NCBI RefSeq assembly: GCF_000711715.1
Contig: NZ_JONN01000001.1
Coordinates: 868,001 to 932,000, forward strand
Reading direction: 5' to 3'
From: Sphingomonas astaxanthinifaciens DSM 22298
Lineage (GTDB): Bacteria; Pseudomonadota; Alphaproteobacteria; Sphingomonadales; Sphingomonadaceae
Length of the DNA: 64,000 nucleotides
Shown piece by piece: positions 11,402 to 20,204 of the stretch. The position numbers were made by a program, and so were the translations under genes. The notes under the pieces were generated by a model that was not told the DNA's origin, ran no database searches, and was given only the letters and a program-made list of their open reading frames with translations. Numbering within the stretch: the stretch's first letter is position 1; each line of letters opens with the position of its first letter.

Positions 11402-12967
11402 CTAGCGGGCCGCCTGCCGGCTTTCAATCGCCGCGAGCACCGCCAGTGAGCCCGGATCCTTGGGGCGGCCCTTGAGCGCCTTGTCGGCACTGTCCCTGGC
11501 CCCGGCAAGATCGCCGCCGGCAAGCTTCGCCTCGGCCTCGAAGCGGCGGACCGGCGACCACCAGGCGGGCGGATCGCCCGAATAGCCGTAGTCGGCATCT
11601 TCCTGGAGCAAGGAACCCTTCTCGAACGCGGCGGCGGCGAGCGCGGGCTTGCCCTCGATCATGGCGGCGCGCCCATCGAGCACGGCACTCGCGATCCGCA
11701 GGGTCTGGCGACCATACCAGTCCCAGTCGTCCTTCTTGCGCTTGCCCTCGGGCGCGGCGGGGATGGCGGCCTGCTCCTTGCGGACGTCGATCGCCCGGCC
11801 GAGGCGCGCGAAGGCCTCGCCGCGCGCATAATGCCACATGCCCTTGAGCATCGGCAGCTGGGGTTCGGGCACGGCGAGGATCTCGCGCGGGTCGGCGAAG
11901 ATACCGAGCGCCACATAGGCGCCGCCGGCCGCGCGCTGGGCATTGGCGAGGGCCTTGTTGGCCGTCAGCGAGGCCGTGACCAGCGGCCGTGCGAGCCACA
12001 AGGCGGTCTCGGCATCGCCCGCCATCAGCGCGCCGCCGATGCCGAAGGTGACGTTGTGGATGTGATAGGGCACGCCGAACACGCCCGAGGGGGGCGGCAC
12101 CGCCATCGCCTTGGCCTGCGCATAGACGATCTCGACCGCGCGGCGATTGACCAGCCCCGCCTCGCGGTAGCGGCCGACCCAGTAGAAGGTGTGGCTCGGC
12201 ATGTGGACGAGGTGCTGGGCATTGGGAGCGAGCGCCCCGAGGCGGTCGGCATAGGTCTCGGCCTTGGCCGGGACCCCCGCGATCTCGCTCGCGTGGATGT
12301 AGAAGTGGATGGCGGGGGTGTAATCGGGATTGCGGGCGAGCGCGCGTTCGGCCGCCGCCATGCTGCGCCGCGCCGCCGCCTTCATCTTCTCTTCTTCCTC
12401 GCCCCCGGACTGGAGCCAGGCGTCGGCGGCGAAGCTTGCCAGCTGGTCGTTGTCGGGATGGTCGTCGGAGATCTTCTGCATCGCCTCGGCGAAGGCGAGG
12501 TCCCCGGGCTGCCCCCAGCCGCCGCCCCTGGTATAGCGGGCGACCAGCGCGTCGGTCAGCGCCCTTTCGAGCGGGTCGCCGCTTTTGGCCGCCATCGCCT
12601 GCGCCTCGCGGGCGAGCTTGAGCAGCGCCTTCATCTCTTGCGGGGTCTTGTTGTAATTGATCGTCGGACCATCGGCCCAGGCCTCGCCCCAGGCGCACAT
12701 GGCGCACGCAGGATCGAGCCGCCGCGCCTCCTTCATCGCTTCGACCGCCGCGGCGTGGGCGAAGGCTGCGGCAAGCTGGAGGCCGTTGTCGAAAAATGCT
12801 TGAGCCTGCGGGACTTGCGTGCCGATCTTGAGACCGCCGCCGCCATATCCGCTGAGCAATTGCGGGGTAGCGGGCGCGACCATGTCGGCGTGACCGGCAT
12901 GCTCCTGCGCAACTGCCGGCACGGCCGCCGTCACCAGCAGGCCAAGGATGATCGCGCGCACGCCCAT
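11402..12967 (-). CDS. Secreted tetratricopeptide-repeat protein, function unknown
   Basis: A 521-residue protein with a Sec signal peptide (residues 1-20, cut after AVAQ), so probably periplasmic. The body is helical and Ala-rich with TPR-like units (for example ALARNPDYTPAIHFY and ALKGRPKDPGSLAVL near the C-terminus). A conserved CAMCAWGEAW segment, followed by a Gly-Pro/Asn element, marks a family of secreted TPR proteins seen in many proteobacteria. The two cysteines could form a disulfide; a CxxCH heme site is absent. The neighbours (mtgA downstream, a small protein upstream) do not explain its role. Confidence 0.75.
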   Translation of the reverse strand: MGVRAIILGLLVTAAVPAVAQEHAGHADMVAPATPQLLSGYGGGGLKIGTQVPQAQAFFDNGLQLAAAFAHAAAVEAMKEARRLDPACAMCAWGEAWADGPTINYNKTPQEMKALLKLAREAQAMAAKSGDPLERALTDALVARYTRGGGWGQPGDLAFAEAMQKISDDHPDNDQLASFAADAWLQSGGEEEEKMKAAARRSMAAAERALARNPDYTPAIHFYIHASEIAGVPAKAETYADRLGALAPNAQHLVHMPSHTFYWVGRYREAGLVNRRAVEIVYAQAKAMAVPPPSGVFGVPYHIHNVTFGIGGALMAGDAETALWLARPLVTASLTANKALANAQRAAGGAYVALGIFADPREILAVPEPQLPMLKGMWHYARGEAFARLGRAIDVRKEQAAIPAAPEGKRKKDDWDWYGRQTLRIASAVLDGRAAMIEGKPALAAAAFEKGSLLQEDADYGYSGDPPAWWSPVRRFEAEAKLAGGDLAGARDSADKALKGRPKDPGSLAVLAAIESRQAAR

Positions 12968-13017
12968 GTCGATTGCTCCCCTCGAGCGGGGGAACTTAGC
13001 GAATGGGGCCGGGCTGG

Positions 13018-13254
13018 CTAGCCCTGCGTGCCCAGCCGGTCTGCGGCGGCCTGATAGGTGCGCGCCATGCTGGTCAGCACGTCGGCGGCCTGGCGGTCGG
13101 AAATTCCGGCGGCGAGGCGGCGGCAGCGGGCTGCCTTGGCGCTAAGGGCGTCCTGGTCGTCGGCTTGCCCGTCCGAAGACGGGGAGGGGCCGGCGCGGCC
13201 CTCGCGGGTAAGATCGGTAGCCAAAACAACAGCTTTCGAAATGGGTCTGGGCAT
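13018..13254 (-). CDS. Small hypothetical protein (78 aa)
   Basis: A short, soluble, charged protein. The C-terminal half (AARCRRLAAGISDRQAADVLTSMARTYQAAADRL) looks like one amphipathic helical hairpin, a pattern seen in small sphingomonad proteins of unknown function. ATG 13254 is chosen over upstream in-frame starts because the sequence upstream resembles a promoter: GGAAC-N16-GGTT at 13281-13305. The codon use is typical of this genome. No function is proposed. Confidence 0.55.
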   Translation of the reverse strand: MPRPISKAVVLATDLTREGRAGPSPSSDGQADDQDALSAKAARCRRLAAGISDRQAADVLTSMARTYQAAADRLGTQG

Positions 13255-13280
13255 GGTCCACGTCATGCCCGTCGCCCAAC

Positions 13281-13305
13281 AACCCGTGGATGGCTGTCGG
13301 GTTCC
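13281..13305 (-). promoter_or_regulatory. Weaker EcfG-like promoter of the small 78-aa gene
   Basis: On the minus strand GGAAC (13305-13301) and GGTT (13284-13281) are 16 bases apart. The -10 element differs from the CGTT consensus at one base. The ATG at 13254 follows 27 bases after it. Confidence 0.35.
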
Positions 13306-13362
13306 CGACATCAACGCCCGCGCCGGTGGTCCGGCGCGGGCATGTGACGGATCGGCAACGCC

Positions 13363-13884
13363 TTAGAGCGCGACCTCGGCTTGGTTCTTGTGCTCGTGGT
13401 CCTTGCCCGGATCGCGACCGAGCAGCTTCAGGGCCGCGGCGACCAGGGTCGAGCCGGCTTCGGCCTTCCAAATCTCGGCCTTGCTGGTGTCGAGCCGGAG
13501 AAGGGCGAGGTCGGGATCGTCCTTGCCGCCCTTGTACCAACTGGCGATGATCGGGTTCCAGAACTTCTCGATCAGCGCACGGTCCTCGACCAGCGACAGC
13601 GTTCCGTGGATCGAGGCGAACAGCCCGTGGCCCTTGGACGCATAGGTGCAGACCACCCGGTTGTTCTCCGCCAGGCCCTTCACGATCGCCTCGGACTTCG
13701 CGCCGAAGAAATAGATGTCGCCGCCGTGCTTGAGCTCGTCCTCGTCCTGCCAGTTGACCTGCGCGGTCCACGGACGGGTGCGGCTGTCTTCGACGCCCTG
13801 CAGCCCGATCATCACGAAGGGGGAGCCCTTGAGTTCCTTCCAGAACAATTCCTTCAGCTCTTCGCTGCGCTCGGCGTCGGCCAC
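13363..13884 (-). CDS. Pyridoxamine 5'-phosphate oxidase-like general stress protein
   Basis: A 173-residue split-barrel protein of the pyridoxamine phosphate oxidase-like, FMN-binding superfamily, of the type annotated as general stress protein (COG3871). Recognisable parts are the N-terminal helix, TAQVNWQDEDELKHGGDIYFF, the KGLAENNRVVCTY block, HGTLSLVEDRALIEKFWNPIIASWYKGG, and an acidic C-terminus. The substrate is unknown; flavin binding is expected from the family. A consensus GGAAC-N16-CGTT promoter lies 35 bases upstream of the ATG, which fits its name: the gene is probably under the general stress sigma factor. Confidence 0.87.
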   Translation of the reverse strand: MADAERSEELKELFWKELKGSPFVMIGLQGVEDSRTRPWTAQVNWQDEDELKHGGDIYFFGAKSEAIVKGLAENNRVVCTYASKGHGLFASIHGTLSLVEDRALIEKFWNPIIASWYKGGKDDPDLALLRLDTSKAEIWKAEAGSTLVAAALKLLGRDPGKDHEHKNQAEVAL

Positions 13885-13918
13885 GTCTATTCTCCCGTAA
13901 TCCTGGTTCGCGAACCGA

Positions 13919-13943
13919 AACGGGAGAGGGAAGGGAGGGTTCC
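13919..13943 (-). promoter_or_regulatory. Consensus EcfG (general stress) promoter of the stress protein gene
   Basis: On the minus strand GGAAC (13943-13939) and CGTT (13922-13919) are exactly 16 bases apart, matching the alphaproteobacterial general stress consensus without a mismatch. The ATG lies at 13884. Between them, at 13905-13916, sits a perfect 12-base palindrome GGTTCGCGAACC near the expected transcription start, which could be a second regulatory site. Confidence 0.7.
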
Positions 13944-13953
13944 CGGAGCTGGA

Positions 13954-14655
13954 CTAACGGACCCGCCGGACCAGCAGTCCGCCGCCCTCGCTCTCCTTGA
14001 CCTGGAACTCGGGCATGGCGCGAACCAGCTCGGAGAGGCTGCGCGCACCATAGTTGCGGACCGAGAAGCTCAGCACCGCCTTCGCCCGCTGGCCGACCTC
14101 GGAGAGCGAGGCGTAACCTTCCTCGTCGCGCTTGCTCTGTTTCCAAGCGGCGCCGAGGACGTTGAGCAGTTCGGCCTCGACCGGACGGCTCTCGTGAACC
14201 TCGTCAGCCTGCTCGCCATTCTCGGCCAGCGCCTGGACGTCGAAGAAGCGGTCGCAGCTGTTCTGGAAGCTGATCGGGGTCTTGGCGGTGCCGAAGCCAT
14301 AGACCTTGAGCCCGGCCTCGCGGATCCGCTGCGCGAGCGGAAGGAAGTCGCTGTCGCTCGACATGATCCCCAGCCCGTCGAGCTGCCCACGATAGAGCAG
14401 GTCCATGGCGTCAATCACCATCCGCATGTCGGTCGCGCTCTTGCCCTTGACCACGTCGAACTGCTGGATCGGCTGGATCGAGTGCTGGCTGGTGAGCTGC
14501 CCCCAGCCCTTGAGCGCGGGCTTGGACCAATTGCCATAAGCGCGGCGGATGTTGATCGTGCCGAGTTCGCCCAGCACCAGCAGCACCTCGTCGAGATGAT
14601 CGGGCGAGGCATTGTCGGCGTCGATCAGGAGCGCGATGTTGCGGTCGCGCTCCAT
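13954..14655 (-). CDS. NYN-domain ribonuclease-like protein with C-terminal OST-HTH/LOTUS domain
   Basis: A 233-residue protein. The N-terminal NYN (PIN-like) domain, about residues 5-150, shows the acidic residues expected for a metal-dependent nuclease: LIDADN (10-15), the ATDMRMVIDAMDL block and SSDSDF. The C-terminal part (about 158-233) resembles an OST-HTH/LOTUS RNA-binding domain. RNA cleavage is the family expectation, not shown here. It starts inside the stop of the carbonic anhydrase gene (TGATG, one base shared), so the two are translationally coupled. The longer reading frame upstream overlaps the anhydrase and is not used. Confidence 0.85.
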   Translation of the reverse strand: MERDRNIALLIDADNASPDHLDEVLLVLGELGTINIRRAYGNWSKPALKGWGQLTSQHSIQPIQQFDVVKGKSATDMRMVIDAMDLLYRGQLDGLGIMSSDSDFLPLAQRIREAGLKVYGFGTAKTPISFQNSCDRFFDVQALAENGEQADEVHESRPVEAELLNVLGAAWKQSKRDEEGYASLSEVGQRAKAVLSFSVRNYGARSLSELVRAMPEFQVKESEGGGLLVRRVR

Positions 14656-15287
14656 CAGGCGTCCACTTCCTCGGGCACGGCGCGGAACTCGTCGGCGGCC
14701 TCGTCGAGTTCGTAGAGGCACCCCTCGGCGATGGCGAACCAGCAGCCGTGGATCTTGAGCTCGCCCGCCGCCTCGCGCTCGGCGACGAAGGGGAAGGTGC
14801 GCAGGTTCCTGAGGCTGACCTTGACCCCCTCGAGTTCGAGCGCGTGCTGGGGATCGGCGGGAGCCTCGGCGACCACCTTGTCGCGGGCCTCGTCGAGCAG
14901 GCCGATCCACTTGTCGATGAAGATCCGGTCGGGCTCGCCATGGCCGGCAAGCGCGGCGCTGACCCCGCCGCAGGCGCCATGGCCCATGACGACGATATGC
15001 TTCACCTTGAGCTTGGTGACCGCGAATTCGAGCGCGGCCGAGACGCCGTGAAGTCCGCCACCCTGCTCGAACGGCGGCACGAGATTGGCGACGTTCCTGA
15101 GGATGAAGGCCTGACCCGGGACGGTGTCGAACAGGATCGCTGGATCGACCCGGCTGTCGCAGCAGCCGATGATCATCACCGGCGGCTCCTGCCCCTCGGC
15201 AAGGGCGTCCCAGCGGCGGCGCTGGTCGGAATAGCCATGGGCGCGGAACCGGTGATAGCCGCGCAGCAGCGCTTTGAACTCAGGCAT
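14655..15287 (-). CDS. Beta-class carbonic anhydrase
   Basis: Interconverts CO2 and bicarbonate in the cytosol. The protein has 210 residues. The zinc ligands of a beta-class enzyme are all present: Cys42 and Asp44 with Arg46 in the CxDSR motif, and His103 and Cys106 in GHGAC. It lacks a signal peptide. It is coupled to the downstream NYN gene. A bicarbonate/CO2 uptake pair (dabB-dabA) lies 17 kb away in the same window, but no shared regulation is visible. Confidence 0.94.
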   Translation of the reverse strand: MPEFKALLRGYHRFRAHGYSDQRRRWDALAEGQEPPVMIIGCCDSRVDPAILFDTVPGQAFILRNVANLVPPFEQGGGLHGVSAALEFAVTKLKVKHIVVMGHGACGGVSAALAGHGEPDRIFIDKWIGLLDEARDKVVAEAPADPQHALELEGVKVSLRNLRTFPFVAEREAAGELKIHGCWFAIAEGCLYELDEAADEFRAVPEEVDA

Positions 15288-15439
15288 GGAAACGCATCAT
15301 CCTACGGGTCAGTCCCTTCACTTCACCACCCCGGCGAGGGGCTAGACCCGCCCCGCGCGCTTGGCAATCGGCCCGCCGATGGAACGAATGGGGCGGTTCG
15401 GCGCTGTTCCAGGTCTACGGACATTCTGGAGGACGGACC

Positions 15440-15784
15440 ATGAAGAAGGCGATGATGGCGGCGATGCTCGTCGCGGGCGTGTCGGTGACCGGCTGCGCGA
15501 CGACCAATCCCTATGGCTATAACGATCCCTATTACAACGGCGGGCGCTCGAGCCAGGCTGGCCGCGCGGCCACCGGTGCGGCGGTCGGCGCGGTCGCCGG
15601 CGGCGTCATCGGCGCGGTGGTCCCGGGGGTCTCGACGGTCGAGGGCGCGGTTGCTGGCGGCATCGCCGGGGCGGTGCTCGGCGCCGTGATCAAGGGCCGG
15701 CAATATTACCGCGATACCCGCGGCTATTGCTATTACGTCGATAGCAACGGCAACCCGGTCTACGACTACAACACCCGCTGCTAG
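15440..15784 (+). CDS. Glycine-zipper outer-membrane lipoprotein
   Basis: A 114-residue lipoprotein. The signal peptide ends in a lipobox VTGC (acylated Cys near residue 19). A Tyr/Asn/Gly-rich segment follows, then a glycine-zipper of GxxxG-spaced small residues (about 44-85), resembling the OsmB, SlyB and 17-kDa antigen families, and a Tyr-rich tail with two cysteines. AGGA lies upstream of the ATG. These proteins sit in the outer membrane and often respond to envelope or osmotic stress; the exact role is unknown. Confidence 0.8.
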   Translation: MKKAMMAAMLVAGVSVTGCATTNPYGYNDPYYNGGRSSQAGRAATGAAVGAVAGGVIGAVVPGVSTVEGAVAGGIAGAVLGAVIKGRQYYRDTRGYCYYVDSNGNPVYDYNTRC

Positions 15785-15822
15785 TCGGCGATAAGGCCAT
15801 CCTCTCCATCGCGGGGGGATGG

Positions 15823-15875
15823 CGACCGCAGGAGCGGTCGATGCGAGGGGTTCCCGCCTGACGGCGGGGACCCCT
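15823..15875. terminator. Two adjacent hairpins between the lipoprotein gene and lipA
   Basis: The first hairpin has 7-bp arms (CGACCGC at 15823, GCGGTCG ending 15840). The second has 13-bp arms with one G-T pair (15846-15858 and 15863-15875) and a 4-base loop. No T-run follows, so they may be repeat elements that also slow transcription. The rest of 15785-15955 holds nothing else that I recognise. Confidence 0.4.
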
Positions 15876-15955
15876 CCGTCGTTGGTGGCCAGGGCCTGCC
15901 CCGGAGCAGGAGCGGCGGGGTAGCGAAAGCCCGCCCGCATCGCTATCTGGCGCGC

Positions 15956-16873
15956 ATGAACGCGCCGACCCCGCTGCCCACGCCTCCTCGCGCCCGCAAG
16001 CCGGACTGGATCCGGGTCAAGGCCCCGACCAGCGAGGGCTATGCGCAGACCCGCAAGCTGATGCGCTCGCTCAACCTCGCCACCGTCTGCGAGGAAGCGG
16101 CCTGCCCCAACATTGGGGAGTGCTGGACCAAGAAGCACGCCACGGTGATGATCCTCGGCGACACCTGCACCCGGGCCTGCGCCTTCTGCAACGTCAAGAC
16201 CGGCATGCCGCGCGCGGTCGATCCGTTCGAGCCGCAGAATACCGCCATCGCCGCCGCGCAGCTCGGGCTCGAGCATATCGTCATCACCAGCGTCGACCGC
16301 GACGACCTGCCCGACGGCGGCGCGAGCCAGTTCGTCAAGGTGATCGAGGCGCTCCGCCGCGAGACGCCCAAGACCACGATCGAGATCCTCACCCCCGACT
16401 TCCGCAACAAGAGCGAGGATGCGGTGGTGCGGATCGTCGACGCCGGGCCCGACGTCTACAACCACAATCTCGAGACCGTGCCGAGGCTCTATCCGACCAT
16501 CCGGCCGGGCGCGCGTTATTATGCCTCGCTGCGCCTCCTGGAGAGCGTCAAGCGCCGCGCGCCACACATCTTCACCAAGTCGGGCGTGATGGTCGGTCTC
16601 GGCGAGCAACGGCTCGAGGTCCACCAGGTGATGGATGACATGCGCTCGGCCGACATCGATTTCCTGACCATGGGGCAATATCTCCAGCCGACCCCGCGCC
16701 ATGCGGCGGTGGAGGAGTTCGTCACCCCGCAGGCCTTCCAGGGCTATGCCGCCATTGCCCGCGCCAAGGGTTTCCTGCTGGTCGCCGCCTCGCCGCTGAC
16801 GCGCTCGAGCTATCATGCGGGCGACGACTTCAAGAAGATGCAGGCCGCCCGGGCGGCGAAGCTCGCGCGCTAG
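15956..16873 (+). CDS. lipA: Lipoyl synthase
   Basis: Radical SAM enzyme that inserts two sulfurs into octanoyl groups on the E2 and GcvH proteins. The protein has 305 residues. The auxiliary cluster cysteines are Cys45, Cys50 and Cys56 ([12 protein letters not shown]). The radical SAM cluster is CTRACAFC with Cys71, Cys75 and Cys78. The C-terminal RSSYHA supplies the conserved serine ligand of the auxiliary cluster. The ratA-like gene follows 7 bp later, a common pairing in alphaproteobacteria. Confidence 0.97.
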   Translation: MNAPTPLPTPPRARKPDWIRVKAPTSEGYAQTRKLMRSLNLATVCEEAACPNIGECWTKKHATVMILGDTCTRACAFCNVKTGMPRAVDPFEPQNTAIAAAQLGLEHIVITSVDRDDLPDGGASQFVKVIEALRRETPKTTIEILTPDFRNKSEDAVVRIVDAGPDVYNHNLETVPRLYPTIRPGARYYASLRLLESVKRRAPHIFTKSGVMVGLGEQRLEVHQVMDDMRSADIDFLTMGQYLQPTPRHAAVEEFVTPQAFQGYAAIARAKGFLLVAASPLTRSSYHAGDDFKKMQAARAAKLAR

Positions 16874-16880
16874 GGGAAAG

Positions 16881-17348
16881 ATGCCCCGCCACAGCGAACA
16901 GCGTTACCTGCCCTACACCCCCGAGCAGCTGTACGAGCTGGTCGCCGACGTCGCGCGCTATGACGAGTTCCTGCCGTGGGTCACGGCGGTCCGGATCCGC
17001 TCGAGTAGCGAGACCGAAATGGTGGCCGACCTGATCGTCGGCTTCGGCGCGTTCCGCGAGCGTTTCACCAGCAAGGTCGTCAAGGACCGGCCGAAGGCGA
17101 TCACCGTCGACTATGTCGAGGGGCCGTTGAAATTCCTCCACAACGAATGGCGGTTCGAGCCGGCGGGGGAGGGGACCAACCTCCACTTCGCGGTGGATTT
17201 CGCCTTCCGGAACCGGCTGTTCGAGGCGGTCGCGGGGCAGGTGTTCGACCGCGCGCTGCGCAAGATGACGTCAGCCTTCGAGCAGCGCGCCGCCGCGCTC
17301 TATGGCACCAACGCCGTCCCCGCGCAGGCGCAGACCAAGGGCAGTTGA
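16881..17348 (+). CDS. COQ10/RatA-family START-domain protein
   Basis: A 155-residue single-domain START/polyketide-cyclase fold protein. The family includes mitochondrial Coq10, a ubiquinone-binding chaperone, and E. coli RatA, a ribosome-associated toxin. The pattern YTPEQLYELVADVARYDEFLPW near the N-terminus and DFAFRNRLFEAVAG near the C-terminus are diagnostic. In alphaproteobacteria the ubiquinone role is more likely, but this is inference. The ATG at 16881 follows GGGGAAAG; a longer frame upstream overlaps lipA and is not used. Confidence 0.85.
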   Translation: MPRHSEQRYLPYTPEQLYELVADVARYDEFLPWVTAVRIRSSSETEMVADLIVGFGAFRERFTSKVVKDRPKAITVDYVEGPLKFLHNEWRFEPAGEGTNLHFAVDFAFRNRLFEAVAGQVFDRALRKMTSAFEQRAAALYGTNAVPAQAQTKGS

Positions 17349-17365
17349 GCGCCTGACTGCTTGAG

Positions 17366-17385
17366 GTCCCCGCCTCTGCGGGGAC
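17366..17385. repeat. Hairpin between convergent ratA-like and pncC genes
   Basis: Perfect 8-bp arms GTCCCCGC and GCGGGGAC enclose CTCT. The surrounding bases (17363-17390) match the right arm of the inverted repeat after dnaE (9675-9704), so this is a second, partial copy of that element. It may serve as a bidirectional terminator. Confidence 0.55.
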
Positions 17386-17389
17386 GACG

Positions 17390-17902
17390 TCATTGGTCGG
17401 CAGGTATCAGCAGGTCCAGCGCGCAGAGCGCCGCCTGCAGCCGCACCCCGACCCGCCCGCCGGTCGCATCGAACAACTTCTGGTCGGCGATGATGTCGTC
17501 GGGGTCCTGCCCCTTCTCGGCGCGGGCGAAGATGACCGTGCCGACGGGCTTGGCCGGGCTTCCGCCTTCGGGACCGGCAATTCCGGTGATCGCCACCGCG
17601 ACGTCGGCGCCCGATTTCTCGAGCGCGCCCTTGGCCATCGCCCAGGCGGTCGCCACGCTGACCGCGCCGAAGGTGTGGAGCACGTCGGGCGAGACCGCCA
17701 GCGCCGACGTCTTGGCGTCATTGGCGTAGGTGACATAGCCCGCGTCGAACACGGCGGACGACCCCGCGATCTCGGTCAAGGCGGCGCTGACGAGGCCGCC
17801 GGTGCAGCTTTCGGCGACCGCGATCCGGCGGCCGAGCGCCTTGTTCTTCTCGATCACCTCGCGGGCCTTGGCCACCAGTTCGGGATGCAGCAGCGAGTCC
17901 AT
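17390..17902 (-). CDS. pncC: Nicotinamide-nucleotide amidase (CinA C-terminal domain)
   Basis: Deamidates nicotinamide mononucleotide for NAD recycling. The 170-residue protein is the stand-alone CinA C-terminal domain. It shows AESCTGGLVSAALTEIAGSSAVFDAGYVTY and the GIAGPEGGSPAKPVGTV motif typical of this amidase. The N-terminal molybdopterin-binding-like part of full CinA is absent, as in PncC-type proteins. It lies 11 bp downstream of ispDF in the same direction and is probably co-transcribed. Confidence 0.92.
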   Translation of the reverse strand: MDSLLHPELVAKAREVIEKNKALGRRIAVAESCTGGLVSAALTEIAGSSAVFDAGYVTYANDAKTSALAVSPDVLHTFGAVSVATAWAMAKGALEKSGADVAVAITGIAGPEGGSPAKPVGTVIFARAEKGQDPDDIIADQKLFDATGGRVGVRLQAALCALDLLIPADQ

Positions 17903-17913
17903 CGGCGGATCCT

Positions 17914-19053
17914 TCAGGCGGGGAGGCGAATGGTGGCGATCGCCTGCGCCGCTATGCCTTCGCGGCGCCCGGTGAAACCGAGGCTTTCGGTGGTGGTCGC
18001 CTTGATGCTGACTTGGGTTGCCTTGAGGCCGAGGATCTCGGCCACCCGCGCCTGGATCGCGGCGCGGTGCGGGCCGACCTTGGGCGCCTCGCAGATGACC
18101 GTGCAGTCGACATGGTCGATGATCCCGCCACGCTCACGGATGAGGTCGGCGGCGTGGACCAGGAAGCGGTCGCTCGCGGCGCCCTTCCATTGCGGGTCCG
18201 ACGGCGGGAAATGCTGGCCGATATCGCCCAGCGCGGCCGCACCGAGAAGCGCGTCGGTGATGGCGTGGAGGACGACGTCGGCGTCGCTGTGCCCGGCAAG
18301 GCCCTGGGGATGATCGATGGTGATCCCGCCCATGACGAGCGGGCCCGGCCCTTCGAAGGCATGGACGTCGAAGCCCGTGCCCGAGCGGCTGATCATCTGC
18401 GAGCCAAGCATCATTTCCGCGCGTTCCCAGTCATTTGCCGTGGTGAGCTTATGCAGGCTCTCATCGCCAGGCACCGTTGCGACCTTGAGGCCCGCCTGCT
18501 GCATGACGGTCGATTCGTCGGTCGGCGTGGCCGTCGCGGCCTCCTCATAGGCATAAAGAAGGTCGGTCTTGTGAAAGGCCTGCGGGGTCTGGACGCGGAG
18601 CAGCTGGACCCGGTTGACCGTGCCGCGCAGCTCGCTGTCGCCCTTGGCGACCGTGTCGGCCATCGGCAGCACCGGCACCGCGCCATCGGCGCTGGCCAAA
18701 GCGTCGAGCAGCCGATCGATCACCGCCGGCGGGCAGAACGGGCGGGCGGCGTCGTGGACCAGCACGATCCCGTCGGCAATCGCTTCCAGCCCGGCGCGGA
18801 CGCTGTCGGCGCGTTCCTTGCCGCCGATGATGAAGTCGCCGACGTCGAACCCGGCCAGCGCCGAGCGCGCGTGCGCTTCCTGGCCCGCGCCGATCACGAC
18901 CCGGACGGCGGTGATCCGCGGGTGGCCGATCAGCGCCTCGACCGCATGGGCCAGCAGCGCCTTGCCGAGGAGCGGGCGATATTGCTTGGGGGTCTCGCTT
19001 CCCATGCGGGTGCCCGAGCCGGCGGCGACGATGAGGGCGGTGACGGGCTCCAT
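17914..19053 (-). CDS. ispDF: Bifunctional IspD/IspF of the MEP isoprenoid pathway
   Basis: Fuses two enzymes of isoprenoid synthesis. The N-terminal IspD part (about 1-215) forms CDP-ME and has the cytidylyltransferase loop [16 protein letters not shown]. The C-terminal IspF part (about 222-379) forms the cyclic diphosphate; its metal site DVHAFE, the [19 protein letters not shown] block and the [11 protein letters not shown] loop are present. Length 379 fits other alphaproteobacterial fusions, in which IspE, the step between, is separate. The ATG at 19053 gives a start directly at the IspD fold. Confidence 0.95.
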   Translation of the reverse strand: MEPVTALIVAAGSGTRMGSETPKQYRPLLGKALLAHAVEALIGHPRITAVRVVIGAGQEAHARSALAGFDVGDFIIGGKERADSVRAGLEAIADGIVLVHDAARPFCPPAVIDRLLDALASADGAVPVLPMADTVAKGDSELRGTVNRVQLLRVQTPQAFHKTDLLYAYEEAATATPTDESTVMQQAGLKVATVPGDESLHKLTTANDWERAEMMLGSQMISRSGTGFDVHAFEGPGPLVMGGITIDHPQGLAGHSDADVVLHAITDALLGAAALGDIGQHFPPSDPQWKGAASDRFLVHAADLIRERGGIIDHVDCTVICEAPKVGPHRAAIQARVAEILGLKATQVSIKATTTESLGFTGRREGIAAQAIATIRLPA

Positions 19054-19103
19054 GCCGCGCGCCTTGCCCGTAAGCGGCCGCTCCTGTAAAGGCGCGCGCT
19101 CCC

Positions 19104-20099
19104 ATGGACAGTTTCAAGCCTATCACGATCGGCCCGGTCCGGATCGATGCGCCGGTCATCCTCGCGCCAATGACGGGCGTCACCGACCTGCCTTTCCGCA
19201 AGCTGGTCAAGCGCCACGGCGCGGGCCTGACCGTCAGCGAGATGATCGCTTCGCAGGCCGCGATCCGCGAGACCCGGCAGAGCCTGCAGAAGGCGCTGTG
19301 GGACCCGAGCGAGGAGCCGGTGTCGCTCCAGCTTGCCGGCTGCAGCCCAAAGGAAATGGCCGACGCCGCGCGCCTCAACGAGCAGCGCGGCGCGGCGATC
19401 ATCGACATCAACATGGGCTGCCCGGTGAAGAAGGTCGTCAATGGCGACGCGGGAAGCGCGCTGATGCGCGACCTGCCGCTTGCCGCCTCGATCATCGAGG
19501 CGACGGTCAAGGCCGTGTCGGTGCCGGTGACGGTGAAGATGCGGATGGGCTGGTGCCACGACAGCCTGAACGCTCCCGAGCTCGCCCGCATCGCCGAGGA
19601 CCTCGGCGCGCGGATGATCACGGTCCACGGCCGCACCCGCAACCAGATGTACAAGGGGCAAGCCGACTGGGCGTTCGTCCGCTCGGTCAAGGAAGCGACC
19701 AGCCTGCCGGTCATCGTCAACGGCGACATCAACAGCCGCGAGGACGCCCGCGAGGCGCTCCGCCAGTCGGGCGCCGACGGGGTGATGATCGGCCGCGGCG
19801 CCTATGGCCGGCCGTGGCTGCTCGGCCAGGTGATGGCCGACCTTGCCGGGGGCGAGAAGCCCGATCCCAGCATGGACGAGCAGCTGGCGATGATCCTCGA
19901 GCAATATGAGGCCATGCAGTCGCTCTACGGCACGCAGACCGGGGTCAATCTCGCGAGGAAGCACATCGGCTGGTACACCAAGGGCCTCCACGGCTCGGCC
20001 GAGTTCCGCCAGAAGGTGAACACGCAGGACGATCCCAGGGTAGTGGTCCAGATGCTCCGCGACTTTTACGCGCCCTGGCTGAGCCGCGCGGCGGCCTGA
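19104..20099 (+). CDS. dusB: tRNA-dihydrouridine synthase DusB
   Basis: FMN enzyme that reduces uridines in tRNA. The protein has 331 residues, with the TIM-barrel start [12 protein letters not shown], the catalytic cysteine in NMGCPVKK (Cys106), and the FMN-phosphate loops VNGDINS and GRGAYGRPW. In many alphaproteobacteria this gene heads the order dusB-ntrB-ntrC-ntrY-ntrX; here ntrY follows directly. A hairpin lies after the stop. Confidence 0.94.
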   Translation: MDSFKPITIGPVRIDAPVILAPMTGVTDLPFRKLVKRHGAGLTVSEMIASQAAIRETRQSLQKALWDPSEEPVSLQLAGCSPKEMADAARLNEQRGAAIIDINMGCPVKKVVNGDAGSALMRDLPLAASIIEATVKAVSVPVTVKMRMGWCHDSLNAPELARIAEDLGARMITVHGRTRNQMYKGQADWAFVRSVKEATSLPVIVNGDINSREDAREALRQSGADGVMIGRGAYGRPWLLGQVMADLAGGEKPDPSMDEQLAMILEQYEAMQSLYGTQTGVNLARKHIGWYTKGLHGSAEFRQKVNTQDDPRVVVQMLRDFYAPWLSRAAA

Positions 20100-20108
20100 T
20101 CTCCTCCC

Positions 20109-20134
20109 TCCCTCTTTCGCCAGCGGGAGAGGGA
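20109..20134 (+). terminator. Possible terminator after dusB
   Basis: Seven-bp arms TCCCTCT (20109-20115) and AGAGGGA (20128-20134) are followed by AAATAAG rather than a T-run. It is weak evidence for termination between dusB and ntrY. The ntrY promoter must lie in the remaining 70 bases. Confidence 0.35.
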
Positions 20135-20204
20135 AAATAAGTTAACGCCACCCGTCACAAACTGTGTTCTTTCGGCCACAATCCATGCTAGGGCCCGTCC
20201 TGCA

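Noticed and set aside
15443..15470. GGAAC sequence at about 15386 as an EcfG promoter of the glycine-zipper gene
   Set aside because: No CGTT lies 16 or 17 bases downstream; CGCT is found instead.
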